From a virus: a stretch of 34,065 nt of DNA. The notes beneath the pieces are model-generated. The model did not search any database, was not told the origin of the DNA, and saw nothing but the letters and a program-made list of their open reading frames with translations. This document shows, piece after piece, positions 6,923 to 15,404 of this stretch. The translations under genes and the position numbers were made by a program. Each line of letters begins with the position of its first letter. The first letter of the stretch is position 1. The DNA is taken from IMG/VR virus record IMGVR_UViG_3300045482_000073, positions 1-34,065 of that record; one strand, written 5' to 3'.

Positions 6923-9233
6923 CCCCCGACATCTCAAGCCGAGCGAGCTTGTTCGCCTGTTGAACTCGACGCCGCTGGGCGAGGTCACGAACGAGCGGCA
7001 GCTCTACCGCGACCGCCAGCGGGCCGGGTTCCGCATCGGCGACGGCAAGCATCTTGATTTGATTCGCTATGCCGCGTGGCTCGCCTGGGAAAGGCACAAC
7101 CCCAAGCCTGCGCCATCCACCGAGTCCTATGAGCAGCACAAGGACCGGGCGGCCCGCCGCAGCGCCGAGTTGTCAGCGTCGGGACGAGATATCGGCAAAT
7201 TGCGTGGGATTGCCGATTCGCAACGACGGAGCAAGGCCGCAACCAACTTTCAGTTCTTCTGCGAATCCTATTTCCCGCAATCGTTTCACCTGGCGTGGTC
7301 TGCGGACCATTTGAAGGTCCTGCGAAAGATTGAACAGGCCGTGTTACTCGGCGGTCTGTTTGCGATGGCGATGCCGCGCGGATCAGGAAAAACGTCGATC
7401 TGTGAGTGCGCCTGCATCTGGGCGGTCCTCAATGGTCATCGCGAGTTCGTCTGCCTGATCGGTTCGGACGAAGGGCATGCGATGGACATGCTCGAGTCGA
7501 TCAAGACGGAACTCGACGCCAACGAACTCTTGTTGGCCGACTATCCCGAGGTCTGCCATCCCATCGCGGCGCTGGACGGGATCGCCAACCGCTGCAACGG
7601 CCAGCTGTATCAGGGGGAACGAACCCATATCGGCTGGACCGCCAAGTACATTGTCCTGCCCACGCTGCGGCCGAAGGGCTGGCCAGACGATGCGTCCCAT
7701 CGTGACTTGGTGCGTCCCGAAGGTCGGGCACTGGCCAGCGGCGCGATCATCAAGGTCGCGGGCATCACGGGGCGCATTCGCGGGATGAAGTTCAAACGGC
7801 CGGATGGCAAATCGGTCCGTCCGTCGCTTGTGGTGCTGGACGATCCGCAGACCGACGAATCGGCTCGTTCGATCTCGCAATGCCAGCAGCGTGAGAGCAT
7901 CCTCGCCGGAGCTGTCCTTGGTCTGGCCGGTCCCGGACAAAAAATTTCCGGGATCATGCCCTGTACGGTGATTCGCCCCGGAGACATGGCCGACCGGATT
8001 TTGAACCGGGACCACCATCCGCAGTGGCAGGGGGAACGGACCAAGATGGTCTATGCGTTTCCTACCGAGATCAAACTGTGGGACCGCTACGCCGAAATCC
8101 GGGCCGAGGGACTGCGCAACGAAGATGGCGGCCGAGCGGCGACCGAGTTCTATCGCCAGCATCAGGCCGCGATGGACGCCGGGGCGAAGATCGCCTGGCC
8201 GGTGCGGTTCAACCATGACGAACTGTCGGCCATCCAGCATGCGATGAACCTCAAACTGCAGGACGAGGCGGCGTTTTGGGCGGAGTACCAGAACGAACCG
8301 CTCCCCGAAGTGCAGGCGGATGAGAATGAACTGACGGCGGATCAGATCGCGGCCAAGCTGAATGGGCTGCCGAAGGGCCGCGTCCCGCTTGGCTGTCAGC
8401 ATCTGACGATGTTCATCGACGTCCAGCAGAAGTTGTTGTTCTACGTCGTCTGCGCGTGGGCGGAAGAGTTCAGCGGGGCCGTACTGGAATACGGTGCCTG
8501 GCCCGATCCGCAGCGGGCGTACTTCTCGTTGCGGGATGTCACGAAGTCGCTCGCGTCGGTGACTCCGGGTACCGGTCTCGAAGGAGCGATCTATGCGGGG
8601 TTGCAGGCGCTCACGGAACGCCAACTGGCCCGTGAATGGCAACGTGAAGATGGGGCATCCCTGCGCATCGAACGCTGCCTGATCGACGCCAACTGGGGCA
8701 CCTCGACCGATGTGGTGTATCAATTCTGCCGCCAGTCACCGCATGCGGCGCTGTTGCTGCCGAGCCACGGGCGGTTCGTCGGCGCGTCGAGCCTGCCGTT
8801 CGCCGACTATAAGCGCCGGCCCGGCGACCGGGTCGGCCTCAACTGGCGCATCCCCGGCGTGATGGGGAAGCGCGCGGTCCGCCACGTCTCGTTCGACACC
8901 AACTTCTGGAAGTCATTCGTGTTCGCCCGACTGGCGGTGGCGATGGCCGACAAGGGATCGCTGGCGCTGTTCGGTCAGAAACCCGAGCTGCATCGATTGT
9001 TCGCCGAGCACCTGACCGCTGAGTACCGCGTGCGGACCGAAGGGCGTGGACGAACCGTTGATGAATGGAAGTCTCGTCCTAGCCAACCCGACAACCATTG
9101 GCTCGACGGGATCGTCGGGTGCGCGGTGGCGGCATCGATCACAGGCGCTCGGCTGCTGGGAGGCGACCCGGACACAGGCCGCTCCTCCGCGCGCCTGAAA
9201 CTCTCGAACATGCGAACGAAACACAGAAAGTAA
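6912..9233 (+). CDS. Phage terminase large subunit
   Basis: This 773-aa packaging motor drives ATP-dependent DNA translocation into the prohead and cuts concatemers. Residues about 10-60 form an extra domain shared with the preceding small protein. The ATPase core has Walker A MPRGSGKT (about 154-161) and Walker B LVVLDDP (about 305-311). The nuclease half contains acidic motifs in LTMFIDVQQK and RCLIDANWGT, matching the RNase H-like fold of large terminases. GTG 6912 has GGAG seven bases upstream and overlaps the previous stop; a longer in-frame start at 6840 would run deep into the upstream gene and is less likely. It opens the rightward late operon with the small gene. Confidence 0.92.
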   Translation: MAIDPRHLKPSELVRLLNSTPLGEVTNERQLYRDRQRAGFRIGDGKHLDLIRYAAWLAWERHNPKPAPSTESYEQHKDRAARRSAELSASGRDIGKLRGIADSQRRSKAATNFQFFCESYFPQSFHLAWSADHLKVLRKIEQAVLLGGLFAMAMPRGSGKTSICECACIWAVLNGHREFVCLIGSDEGHAMDMLESIKTELDANELLLADYPEVCHPIAALDGIANRCNGQLYQGERTHIGWTAKYIVLPTLRPKGWPDDASHRDLVRPEGRALASGAIIKVAGITGRIRGMKFKRPDGKSVRPSLVVLDDPQTDESARSISQCQQRESILAGAVLGLAGPGQKISGIMPCTVIRPGDMADRILNRDHHPQWQGERTKMVYAFPTEIKLWDRYAEIRAEGLRNEDGGRAATEFYRQHQAAMDAGAKIAWPVRFNHDELSAIQHAMNLKLQDEAAFWAEYQNEPLPEVQADENELTADQIAAKLNGLPKGRVPLGCQHLTMFIDVQQKLLFYVVCAWAEEFSGAVLEYGAWPDPQRAYFSLRDVTKSLASVTPGTGLEGAIYAGLQALTERQLAREWQREDGASLRIERCLIDANWGTSTDVVYQFCRQSPHAALLLPSHGRFVGASSLPFADYKRRPGDRVGLNWRIPGVMGKRAVRHVSFDTNFWKSFVFARLAVAMADKGSLALFGQKPELHRLFAEHLTAEYRVRTEGRGRTVDEWKSRPSQPDNHWLDGIVGCAVAASITGARLLGGDPDTGRSSARLKLSNMRTKHRK

Positions 9234-9339
9234 CGAGCCGGCGAATTTCACAACGGAAACTGCGGGACGATGCCGCTCGGCAAACGTATAAAGAGTAATA
9301 GAGGGACATTAGTTCGCAGATGGAAATCGACAACGCCGA

Positions 9340-9540
9340 ATGCCCGACCAACCGCTCGACCAATCGATTCGGGACAACGCCCAGGGGCCGGCCGAGGCCC
9401 ACGGTGACTCGGGCGGCGTGAAGCAGCACCCTCTCCCGGACCAGATCGAGGCCGATCGCTTTCTCGCCTCGAAAGCCGCTGTGAAGTCGAAATCGCGCGG
9501 CGTGCGGTTCACCAAACTGGCTCCGCCCGGCGCGTCGTAA
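9340..9540 (+). CDS. Small conserved head-module protein, function unknown
   Basis: This 66-aa protein lies between terminase and portal, the place where gpW-like head-joining or small scaffold proteins often sit. The N-terminal 30 residues are polar and probably disordered. The C-terminal half (LPDQIEADRFLASKAAVKSK then RGVRFTKLAPPGA) is amphipathic and basic and looks like the conserved part. No known domain is recognised with confidence. No strong ribosome site precedes ATG 9340. Confidence 0.55.
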   Translation: MPDQPLDQSIRDNAQGPAEAHGDSGGVKQHPLPDQIEADRFLASKAAVKSKSRGVRFTKLAPPGAS

Positions 9541-9611
9541 CGGCGTGCGGCGGTTCTTGATCGCGGCCCTCTTGGCACGCGGTCTTCTCTTTTCCACGGA
9601 GAGACCGGCCC

Positions 9612-11114
9612 TTGCTGGACTGGTTGCGTCAACTGCTGCCGGCACGACTGCGCGGCCCTTCGCCGCAGGTCGTCCAGGCGCTGCGGTTGATCCGAGCCCG
9701 GTATGACGCGGCCGTCACGAACGATGAGAACCGCCGCCACTGGGCCAACGCCGACAATCTGTCCGCGAACGGGGCGAACAGTCCGCTGGTGAGGAGACTG
9801 CTACGGAACCGCTCCCGCTACGAAGTCGCCAACAACAGCTATGCGCGGGGAATCGTCCTCACGCTGGCGAACGATGTGATCGGCACCGGTCCGCGCTTGC
9901 AGATGCTGACGGACAATGCCGAGGCGAATCGGTTCATCGAACAGGAATGGATGACGTGGTCCAAAGCGGTCGGCCTGCCCGAAAAGCTGCGGACGCTGCG
10001 GATGGCCCGCGCCTCCGACGGCGAAGGGTTTTCGATTCTGACGAGTAACCCGAATCTCGCCACGACGGTGCAACTGGACGTGAAACTGGTCGAAGCCGAG
10101 CAGGTCGCCACGCCCGATCTGCGGATGGACCTGGCCAATGCCGTGGATGGCGTGGAGTTCGATTCTTATGGCAACCCGGTCGCCTACCACGTCCTCAAAA
10201 AACACCCTGGCGACACCTCTGGCAGCCTCTCGATTCAGTACGACCGAGTGCCTGCCGAGAACGTGATCCATTATTTTCGGCAGGACCGTGCCGGTCAGGC
10301 CCGCGGCATCCCTGACATCACTCCAGCCCTGCCGCTGTTCGCTCATCTGCGGCGGTACACGCTGGCGGTGATCACAGCCGCTGAGATCGCCGCACTTCCT
10401 GGCGGCGTCCTCTACACCGACGCCCCGGCGAATGGGGAAGCCGATGCGGTCGAGCCGATGGACCTGATCGAGCTCGAGCGGGGCATGCTCATGACCATGC
10501 CCGGCGGCTGGAAGATGAGCCAGATGGAGGCTCAGTTCCCGACGACCACCTACGGTGAGTTCAAGCGGGAAATCCTCAACGAGATCGCCCGCTGTCTGAA
10601 CATGCCGTTCGCGATCTCGGCCGGAAACTCCTCGGGCTACAACTACGCCTCGGGACGTCTGGATCACCAGATGTACTTCAAGGCGATCCGGGTCGAACAG
10701 GCCCATCTCGAAGCGGTCGTGCTCGATCGCATCCTCGCCGCCTGGCTCGCTGAAGCCGCGCTGGTGGAGAGCTATCTCCCGGACCAGGGCACGGCCCTGG
10801 ACCCGGCGCCTGCGCACGGCTCCGCCGAGCTTCGGCGATGGGACCACACCTGGTTCTTTGACGGGCACGAGCATGTCGACCCCCTCAAGGAGTCGAGCGC
10901 CCAGGCCCTGCGCCTCGCCAATCACACGACGACGTATGCCGACGAATACGCCCGGCGCGGTCTCGACTGGGAGACGCAGCTCCGCCAGCGCGCCAAAGAA
11001 CTCGCCCTGATGACCGAGCTCGGGCTGACTACGCCCCATGCCACGAACTCGAATTCACCCGACCACGAGGACTCTGATGCCGAACGCGACGCTCCGCCCC
11101 CGGAAGAAGATTGA
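9612..11114 (+). CDS. Phage portal protein (lambda gpB-like family)
   Basis: This 500-aa protein has the lambda-type portal features: an N-terminal RARYDAAVTNDENRRHW segment (about residues 28-44), a long helix-rich clip/stem region and a C-terminal segment containing the conserved NMPFAISAGNSSGYNYASGR stretch (about 330-350). Portals form the dodecameric DNA entry channel at one head vertex and bind terminase and connector proteins. TTG 9612 is chosen because GGAGAG (9598-9603) stands eight bases upstream and no better ATG exists. The 3' end overlaps the start of the protease-capsid gene by 38 bases, indicating coupled translation. Confidence 0.93.
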   Translation: MLDWLRQLLPARLRGPSPQVVQALRLIRARYDAAVTNDENRRHWANADNLSANGANSPLVRRLLRNRSRYEVANNSYARGIVLTLANDVIGTGPRLQMLTDNAEANRFIEQEWMTWSKAVGLPEKLRTLRMARASDGEGFSILTSNPNLATTVQLDVKLVEAEQVATPDLRMDLANAVDGVEFDSYGNPVAYHVLKKHPGDTSGSLSIQYDRVPAENVIHYFRQDRAGQARGIPDITPALPLFAHLRRYTLAVITAAEIAALPGGVLYTDAPANGEADAVEPMDLIELERGMLMTMPGGWKMSQMEAQFPTTTYGEFKREILNEIARCLNMPFAISAGNSSGYNYASGRLDHQMYFKAIRVEQAHLEAVVLDRILAAWLAEAALVESYLPDQGTALDPAPAHGSAELRRWDHTWFFDGHEHVDPLKESSAQALRLANHTTTYADEYARRGLDWETQLRQRAKELALMTELGLTTPHATNSNSPDHEDSDAERDAPPPEED

Positions 11115-13017
11115 CGCTCAGTCACCACCGACGCAGTTGCAGCTGACGGCTGCCGCACGGATCGATCTGGAAGCGGCGGCAGAGGGCTCATCGACCGCGC
11201 TCCCTCGGTTCCGCATGGTCGGTTACACGGGTGGACCGATGCGCGTGGCGGGCTGGAAGTATCCCGTGATCCTCGACCTGGCGGGGTTGTCGATCCCGTC
11301 CCAGTCCCGGCCAATTCGGTTCGGCCACGACCCGCTGGCCGGCGTCGGACACACGGACTCGATCCGCGTGGAACAGGGGCAGCTGGTGGCTGCGGGTGTG
11401 GTATCGCGCGACACGGCCGCCGCACGTGAAGTGGTGACCAGTTCCAAGAACGGGTTCCCGTGGCAGGCTTCGGTCGGGGCCAGCGTCGAAGAGTTCGAGT
11501 TCGTCAAGGAGCACCAGCAGGTGACGGTCAACGGCAAGCAGCACGCCGGTCCGGTCAACGTCGTCCGCAAGTCCACGCTCGGCGAGATCAGTTTCGTCGA
11601 TCTCGGGGCCGACGGGGCCACCAGCGCGAGCGTCGCCGCCAATCAAACGACGGACGGTGATGCGGATGTCAACGAGGAACCGGTGATGACTCCGACCGAA
11701 ACCGTTCAGTCCATCCGCGCCGCCGCGATCGCCGAAACCGAGCGGATCGCGGCGATCCGGCGCGTCTGCGGCGGGCGCCATCCCCAGATCGAAGCCCGTG
11801 CGCTCCAGGAGGGCTGGTCAGAGCAGCGGACCGAACTGCAGGTGCTCCGCGAGGACCGACCCGCTGCGTCAGCCATCCACAGCCGCGACGCCACGGTGAC
11901 GGCGCTGGTGCTGGAAGCGGCCTGCATGCTCGCCGGCAAGGCCCCCGACATCGAAGGACAGTATGACGAGCCGACGCTCGATGCGGCCGACCGCCGGTTC
12001 AAGGGAAGCATCAACTTCCAGGAACTGCTCCTCGAAGCCGCGTGGGCCAACGGGTACGACGGCCGTTCCTTCCGCGATCACCGCACCGTGCTGCGGTTCG
12101 CCTTCGGCCACGGGATCGCGGCGGCATCGACCACGATCGACATCGGCGGGATTCTCTCGAACGTCGCCAACAAGTTCCTGCTGGATGGTTTTTTCAGCGT
12201 CGAGCGGACCTGGCGAAATCTCTGCGCCATCCGCAACGTCAGCGACTTCAAGACGGTCACCAGCTACCGACTGATCGGCAAAGATCAGTACGAACTGGTC
12301 CAGCCGGGCGGGGAACTCAAGCACGGATCGCTGGGCCAGGAGACCTACTCGAACAAGGCCGACACGTACGGTCTAGTGCTGTCGATCGATCGCCGGGACA
12401 TCATCAACGATGACCTGGGGGCCATCACCACGGTCCCGCGCAAACTCGGTCGCGGCTCGGGTCTCAAGATCAACGACGTGTTCTGGACGGTGTTCCTGAA
12501 CAATGCGGCCTTCTTCGTCGCCGGCAACAAGAACTATCAGGCGGGGGCCGACACCGTCCTCAACATCGACGGTCTGACGAAAGCCGACGTCCTGTTCAAT
12601 GACCAGGTCGACTCCGATGGCAAGCCGAACGGCATCATGCCGGCGATCCTGCTGGTCCCCACGGCGCTGAATGCCATCGGCACGCAGCTCTACAAGTCGC
12701 TCGAAATCCGGGACACGACCGCCAACTCCAAGACGCCGGTCGGCAACCCGCACGTCGGTCGGTTCCGGGTCGAAGTCTCCCGTTACCTGGCCAACGCCCA
12801 ATACACGGGCAACTCCTCGAAGGCGTGGTATCTGCTCGCCGAACCGGTCGATCTGCCGGTGATCGAGGTCGCGTTCCTCAACGGCCAGGAGTCTCCCACG
12901 ATCGAAACCGCCGACGCCGACTTCAACCAGCTGGGGATCAAGATGCGGGGCTACCACGATTTCGGCTGTGCGATGCAAGATCCTCGCGGCGGGATCAAGA
13001 GTAAGGGGGAAGTCTGA
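11077..13017 (+). CDS. Fused prohead protease and major capsid protein
   Basis: This 646-aa protein has two parts. Residues about 20-190 resemble a herpesvirus-type/S78-like prohead protease, with a probable catalytic His in RFGHDPLAGVGH (about 80-92) and a probable nucleophile Ser in WQASVGAS (near 131). A helical linker (about 205-270) could act as scaffold. The remainder (about 300-646) looks like an HK97-fold major capsid protein of the Mu gpT-like type. Self-cleavage would free mature capsid subunits. ATG 11077 has GAGG six bases upstream; an in-frame ATG at 11038 lies further inside the portal gene. A possible internal ATG at 11686 precedes the linker and could give a protease-free capsid form. 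Confidence 0.88.
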   Translation: MPNATLRPRKKIDAQSPPTQLQLTAAARIDLEAAAEGSSTALPRFRMVGYTGGPMRVAGWKYPVILDLAGLSIPSQSRPIRFGHDPLAGVGHTDSIRVEQGQLVAAGVVSRDTAAAREVVTSSKNGFPWQASVGASVEEFEFVKEHQQVTVNGKQHAGPVNVVRKSTLGEISFVDLGADGATSASVAANQTTDGDADVNEEPVMTPTETVQSIRAAAIAETERIAAIRRVCGGRHPQIEARALQEGWSEQRTELQVLREDRPAASAIHSRDATVTALVLEAACMLAGKAPDIEGQYDEPTLDAADRRFKGSINFQELLLEAAWANGYDGRSFRDHRTVLRFAFGHGIAAASTTIDIGGILSNVANKFLLDGFFSVERTWRNLCAIRNVSDFKTVTSYRLIGKDQYELVQPGGELKHGSLGQETYSNKADTYGLVLSIDRRDIINDDLGAITTVPRKLGRGSGLKINDVFWTVFLNNAAFFVAGNKNYQAGADTVLNIDGLTKADVLFNDQVDSDGKPNGIMPAILLVPTALNAIGTQLYKSLEIRDTTANSKTPVGNPHVGRFRVEVSRYLANAQYTGNSSKAWYLLAEPVDLPVIEVAFLNGQESPTIETADADFNQLGIKMRGYHDFGCAMQDPRGGIKSKGEV

Positions 13018-13040
13018 CAGCCACTGAATTCAGCGAAACA

Positions 13041-13550
13041 GTGAACGAACCGCGGATGGAAGTGTGGCAGGACATTCCAGGTTTTCCATCGTATCAGGCC
13101 AGCACGAATGGCCAGATACGAAGTGCCAAGAGCGGCACCTGGAAACTCCTTCGCGTCACGGGACACCCAAAGACTGGTTATGTCGCGGTCAGTCTCCGGG
13201 TCAATGGGCGCTACATCACAAGGAGTGTGCATCGGCTGATCGCGTTGACGTTCATCGGTCCTTCCAATGGCTGTGATGTCAACCACATCAACGGCGACAA
13301 ACGCGACAATCGACTGGCCAACCTGGAGTACTTGACCCGAGGGGACAACCATCGACACGCCTACGCGACCTGTCTTCGTGCTCCAGTCGGAAAAAAGCTG
13401 ACCGACGAGCAAGTGCGATGCATCGCCGAGATGCGTGGTCAGGCCATTCAGACTGTGATTGCCCGACAATTTGGCGTCAGTCGCTCGACAATCGCATTCA
13501 TCCACAACCGCAAGCGTCATCAACGATTGCTGCAAACCCAGAGAGCTTAA
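13041..13550 (+). CDS. HNH homing endonuclease (NUMOD4-HNH-HTH)
   Basis: This 169-aa protein has a NUMOD4-like DNA-contact motif (EVWQDIPGFPSYQASTNGQI, about residues 7-26), an HNH nuclease core (HRLIALTFIG, then VNHINGDKRDNRLANLEYLT near 79-98) and a C-terminal helix-turn-helix (about 117-160, with ARQFGVSRSTI). Such free-standing enzymes cut intron- or gene-less alleles and spread by repair. It sits between the capsid gene and the decoration gene, 23 bases after one and three bases before the next, so it has inserted without breaking either. GTG 13041 is used; ATG 13056 is an in-frame alternative. Confidence 0.92.
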   Translation: MNEPRMEVWQDIPGFPSYQASTNGQIRSAKSGTWKLLRVTGHPKTGYVAVSLRVNGRYITRSVHRLIALTFIGPSNGCDVNHINGDKRDNRLANLEYLTRGDNHRHAYATCLRAPVGKKLTDEQVRCIAEMRGQAIQTVIARQFGVSRSTIAFIHNRKRHQRLLQTQRA

Positions 13551-13553
13551 CCC

Positions 13554-13883
13554 ATGCCTCAATCTGCCTTCGTCTGTGATGGTCTCAACATCGATTACAC
13601 GCCGACGGTCGCCGTCGCCGCCGGGGATGTGATCGTGCAGGGTGATCTCGTCGGCGTCGCCGGTCGTCCGCTGGCGGCGAACGAACCCGGGGCGCTCGCC
13701 GTGACCGGGGTCTTTGACTTCGCCAAGGCGACGAACGTCGCCTACACGGTGGGCACGATCCTGTACTGGGACGACACGAACAACATCGTGACGCTCACCG
13801 CGACCGGGAACAAGCAACTCGGCAAGGTCGTCCGGACCGCTGCCACGACCGACCCGACCGTCCGCGTGCGGATGACCCAGTGA
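13554..13883 (+). CDS. DUF2190-type capsid decoration protein
   Basis: This 109-aa, almost entirely beta-strand protein has the DUF2190 pattern: an early VAVAAGDVIVQGDLVGVAG strand-turn-strand, a central AYTVGTILYWDD block and a final TVRVRMTQ strand. Members bind the outside of the capsid and stabilise it. It follows the capsid gene (interrupted only by the HNH gene) as expected for a cement protein. Its TGA overlaps the ATG of the next gene (TGATG). Confidence 0.82.
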   Translation: MPQSAFVCDGLNIDYTPTVAVAAGDVIVQGDLVGVAGRPLAANEPGALAVTGVFDFAKATNVAYTVGTILYWDDTNNIVTLTATGNKQLGKVVRTAATTDPTVRVRMTQ

Positions 13884-14236
13884 TGGGTGATCTCCTGGCT
13901 TCGGGCGCAGCGTGGCTGGAACAACAGCGGAACAAACATCTCACCACGACCGTCACCTATGTGCGGGGTGAGATCGAGCTTGCTGTTCAGGCCACGATCG
14001 GTCGGACCAAGTATGAAGCCGACGACGGCCATGTCGTCCGCGTGGAGTTCACCGACCGCGATTTTCTGATTCTGGCGGCGGACTTGGTTCCTGATGGCGA
14101 CGTCACTGAACCGCAACGCGGCGATCTGATCCGCGAGGGACCACGCGAGTTCGAAATTCTCGATTGGCGCTACTCCGACCCGTATCGCCAGACGTTTCGC
14201 ATCACGACGAAAGAAGTCGGAACCACGGAGCCTTGA
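13883..14236 (+). CDS. Probable head completion / connector protein
   Basis: This 117-aa protein has a short N-terminal helix (LLASGAAWLEQQRNKHL) followed by a beta-rich region ending EFEILDWRYSDPYRQTFRITT, a layout like head-tail adaptor proteins of siphophages. Position right after the decoration protein and before the tail-completion genes supports a connector role, but no named family is recognised with certainty. ATG 13883 overlaps the previous TGA; a GTG directly before it (13880) is in frame. The stop overlaps the next ATG (TGATG), so three consecutive genes are translationally coupled. Confidence 0.65.
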   Translation: MGDLLASGAAWLEQQRNKHLTTTVTYVRGEIELAVQATIGRTKYEADDGHVVRVEFTDRDFLILAADLVPDGDVTEPQRGDLIREGPREFEILDWRYSDPYRQTFRITTKEVGTTEP

Positions 14237-14664
14237 TGCCGCTGATCACTCAAGTTGCCGATGCTGTCGTTGCGGAACTGAATGCGACGACGTTCAGTCA
14301 GCCGATCACGGCAACAAGATCGTACCTGCCCCGCGTTGAACTGGCCGACCTCAAGACGCTGAAAGTGACGGTGGTCCCCAGCAGCGTCACGGTCGCGGCC
14401 GCGTCGCGGTCGCAGACCCAACGCGATGTGGCGATCGACGTGGCCGTGCAGAAGAAACTCGGCCAAGAGCAGAACCCGTCGCTTGATCCGCTCTTGGCGC
14501 TCGCGGAGGAGATCGCCGAGCACTTCCGGGCCAAGCGACTCGACAGCTTTCCGGGAGCGCTCTGCGTGAAGACGGAGTTCAAGCCGATCTACGCCCCGGA
14601 ACACATCGAGCAGCTGCGGACGTTCACGAGCGTGCTGACGCTGACGTTTCGGGTCATCGAATAG
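14236..14664 (+). CDS. Probable neck / tail terminator protein
   Basis: This 142-aa alpha-beta protein opens with a helix (PLITQVADAVVAELNA), passes through strands (LKTLKVTVVPSSVTV; DVAIDVAVQKKL) and ends LTLTFRVIE. The alternating helix-strand pattern with a C-terminal strand resembles tail terminator or minor tail proteins that cap the tail tube next to the head. Assignment is by gene order and fold impression, not by a recognised motif. ATG 14236 overlaps the preceding stop. Confidence 0.6.
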   Translation: MPLITQVADAVVAELNATTFSQPITATRSYLPRVELADLKTLKVTVVPSSVTVAAASRSQTQRDVAIDVAVQKKLGQEQNPSLDPLLALAEEIAEHFRAKRLDSFPGALCVKTEFKPIYAPEHIEQLRTFTSVLTLTFRVIE

Positions 14665-14667
14665 CCG

Positions 14668-15108
14668 ATGTCGTTCATCGGATTTCGGCTCGAGCAGGCC
14701 AAAGGCCTGTTCTTCGACCGCCAGAAAGTGCAGTCGGCGGTCAACCGGGCGCAGCGCCGCGTCTTCTCGAAGTTTGGCTCGTTTGTCCGGCAGGACGCCC
14801 AGCAGCGGATTCGCCGCCGCAAGCGGTCCTCGTCGCCGGGGGAATCCCCGACGAACCGGACCGGGCTGCTCAAGCGGCACATCTACTTTGTCTTCGATCC
14901 CGACCGCCGCTCGGTCGTGATCGGTCCCGTGCTGCTGAATCGCAGCACCGGCGCTCCCGCCACGCTCGAACACGGCGGCGAAACCACGATCGAGACCCGG
15001 CGTCGGCAATCGATCCGCGTCGAGATCGAAGCCCGGCCGTTCATGGGACCGGCGTTTCAGCAGGAGCTTCCCAAGTTGCCCGCCCTGTGGCGGGATTCTG
15101 TCACCTGA
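14668..15108 (+). CDS. HK97 gp10-like tail completion protein
   Basis: This 146-aa basic protein has an N-terminal helical part (VQSAVNRAQRRVFSKFGSFVRQDAQQRI), an Arg/Lys/Ser-rich loop (RRRKRSSSPGESPTNRTGLL), a beta region and a C-terminal RPFMGPAFQQELPKLPALW helix. The features 'RTGLLKRH' and 'ARPFMGPAF' are the usual landmarks of gp10-like or virion-morphogenesis proteins, which take part in joining or completing the tail. It begins three bases after the upstream stop. Confidence 0.7.
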   Translation: MSFIGFRLEQAKGLFFDRQKVQSAVNRAQRRVFSKFGSFVRQDAQQRIRRRKRSSSPGESPTNRTGLLKRHIYFVFDPDRRSVVIGPVLLNRSTGAPATLEHGGETTIETRRRQSIRVEIEARPFMGPAFQQELPKLPALWRDSVT

Positions 15109-15404
15109 AAGGAGCCGTCATCAGCACTGAACACGAAACTTCTGAACCGCCAATGCATGCCCTCGGGAGGAACGGCAACGGCTACGTCGTCATTCCCAAG
15201 TGGTTCGTGTCATTCCTGAGTTTCACTGTCTCGGTGGTGTTTGTCGGGGCCATTCTCTGGGCCTGGCAGATGTCGTCGGATGTCGCCTCGATCAAGGCCG
15301 AAGTCCGGGCGCAGAACGAACTCCGCTCCAAGGAACTGGAGGACATTCATCGCCGGCTGGCCCGCCATGACGAACTGCTCGATCGGCTGCGGGAGGGGCG
15401 ATGA
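15087..15404 (+). CDS. Small single-pass membrane protein
   Basis: The protein has one clear transmembrane segment (WFVSFLSFTVSVVFVGAILW) followed by a charged helix (SIKAEVRAQNELRSKELE to LDRLREGR) likely to form a coiled coil. It could be a holin- or spanin-like lysis factor or an anchor for the enzymes encoded next; this is inference. The start is uncertain. GTG 15087 gives 105 aa but lacks a ribosome site, and ATG 15153 gives 83 aa, also without one. The only strong box, GAAAGGAG (15107-15114), points to a GTC/ATC codon at 15117-15122. The stop overlaps the next ATG (ATGA). Confidence 0.65.
   Translation: MAGFCHLKGAVISTEHETSEPPMHALGRNGNGYVVIPKWFVSFLSFTVSVVFVGAILWAWQMSSDVASIKAEVRAQNELRSKELEDIHRRLARHDELLDRLREGR

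Noticed and set aside
6641-9314. The 10-mer GACATTAGTT occurring at 6641-6650 and 9305-9314
   Set aside because: Both copies precede late genes, but a 10-base match is weak and no -10/-35 pattern fits; possibly a shared control element, not claimed.
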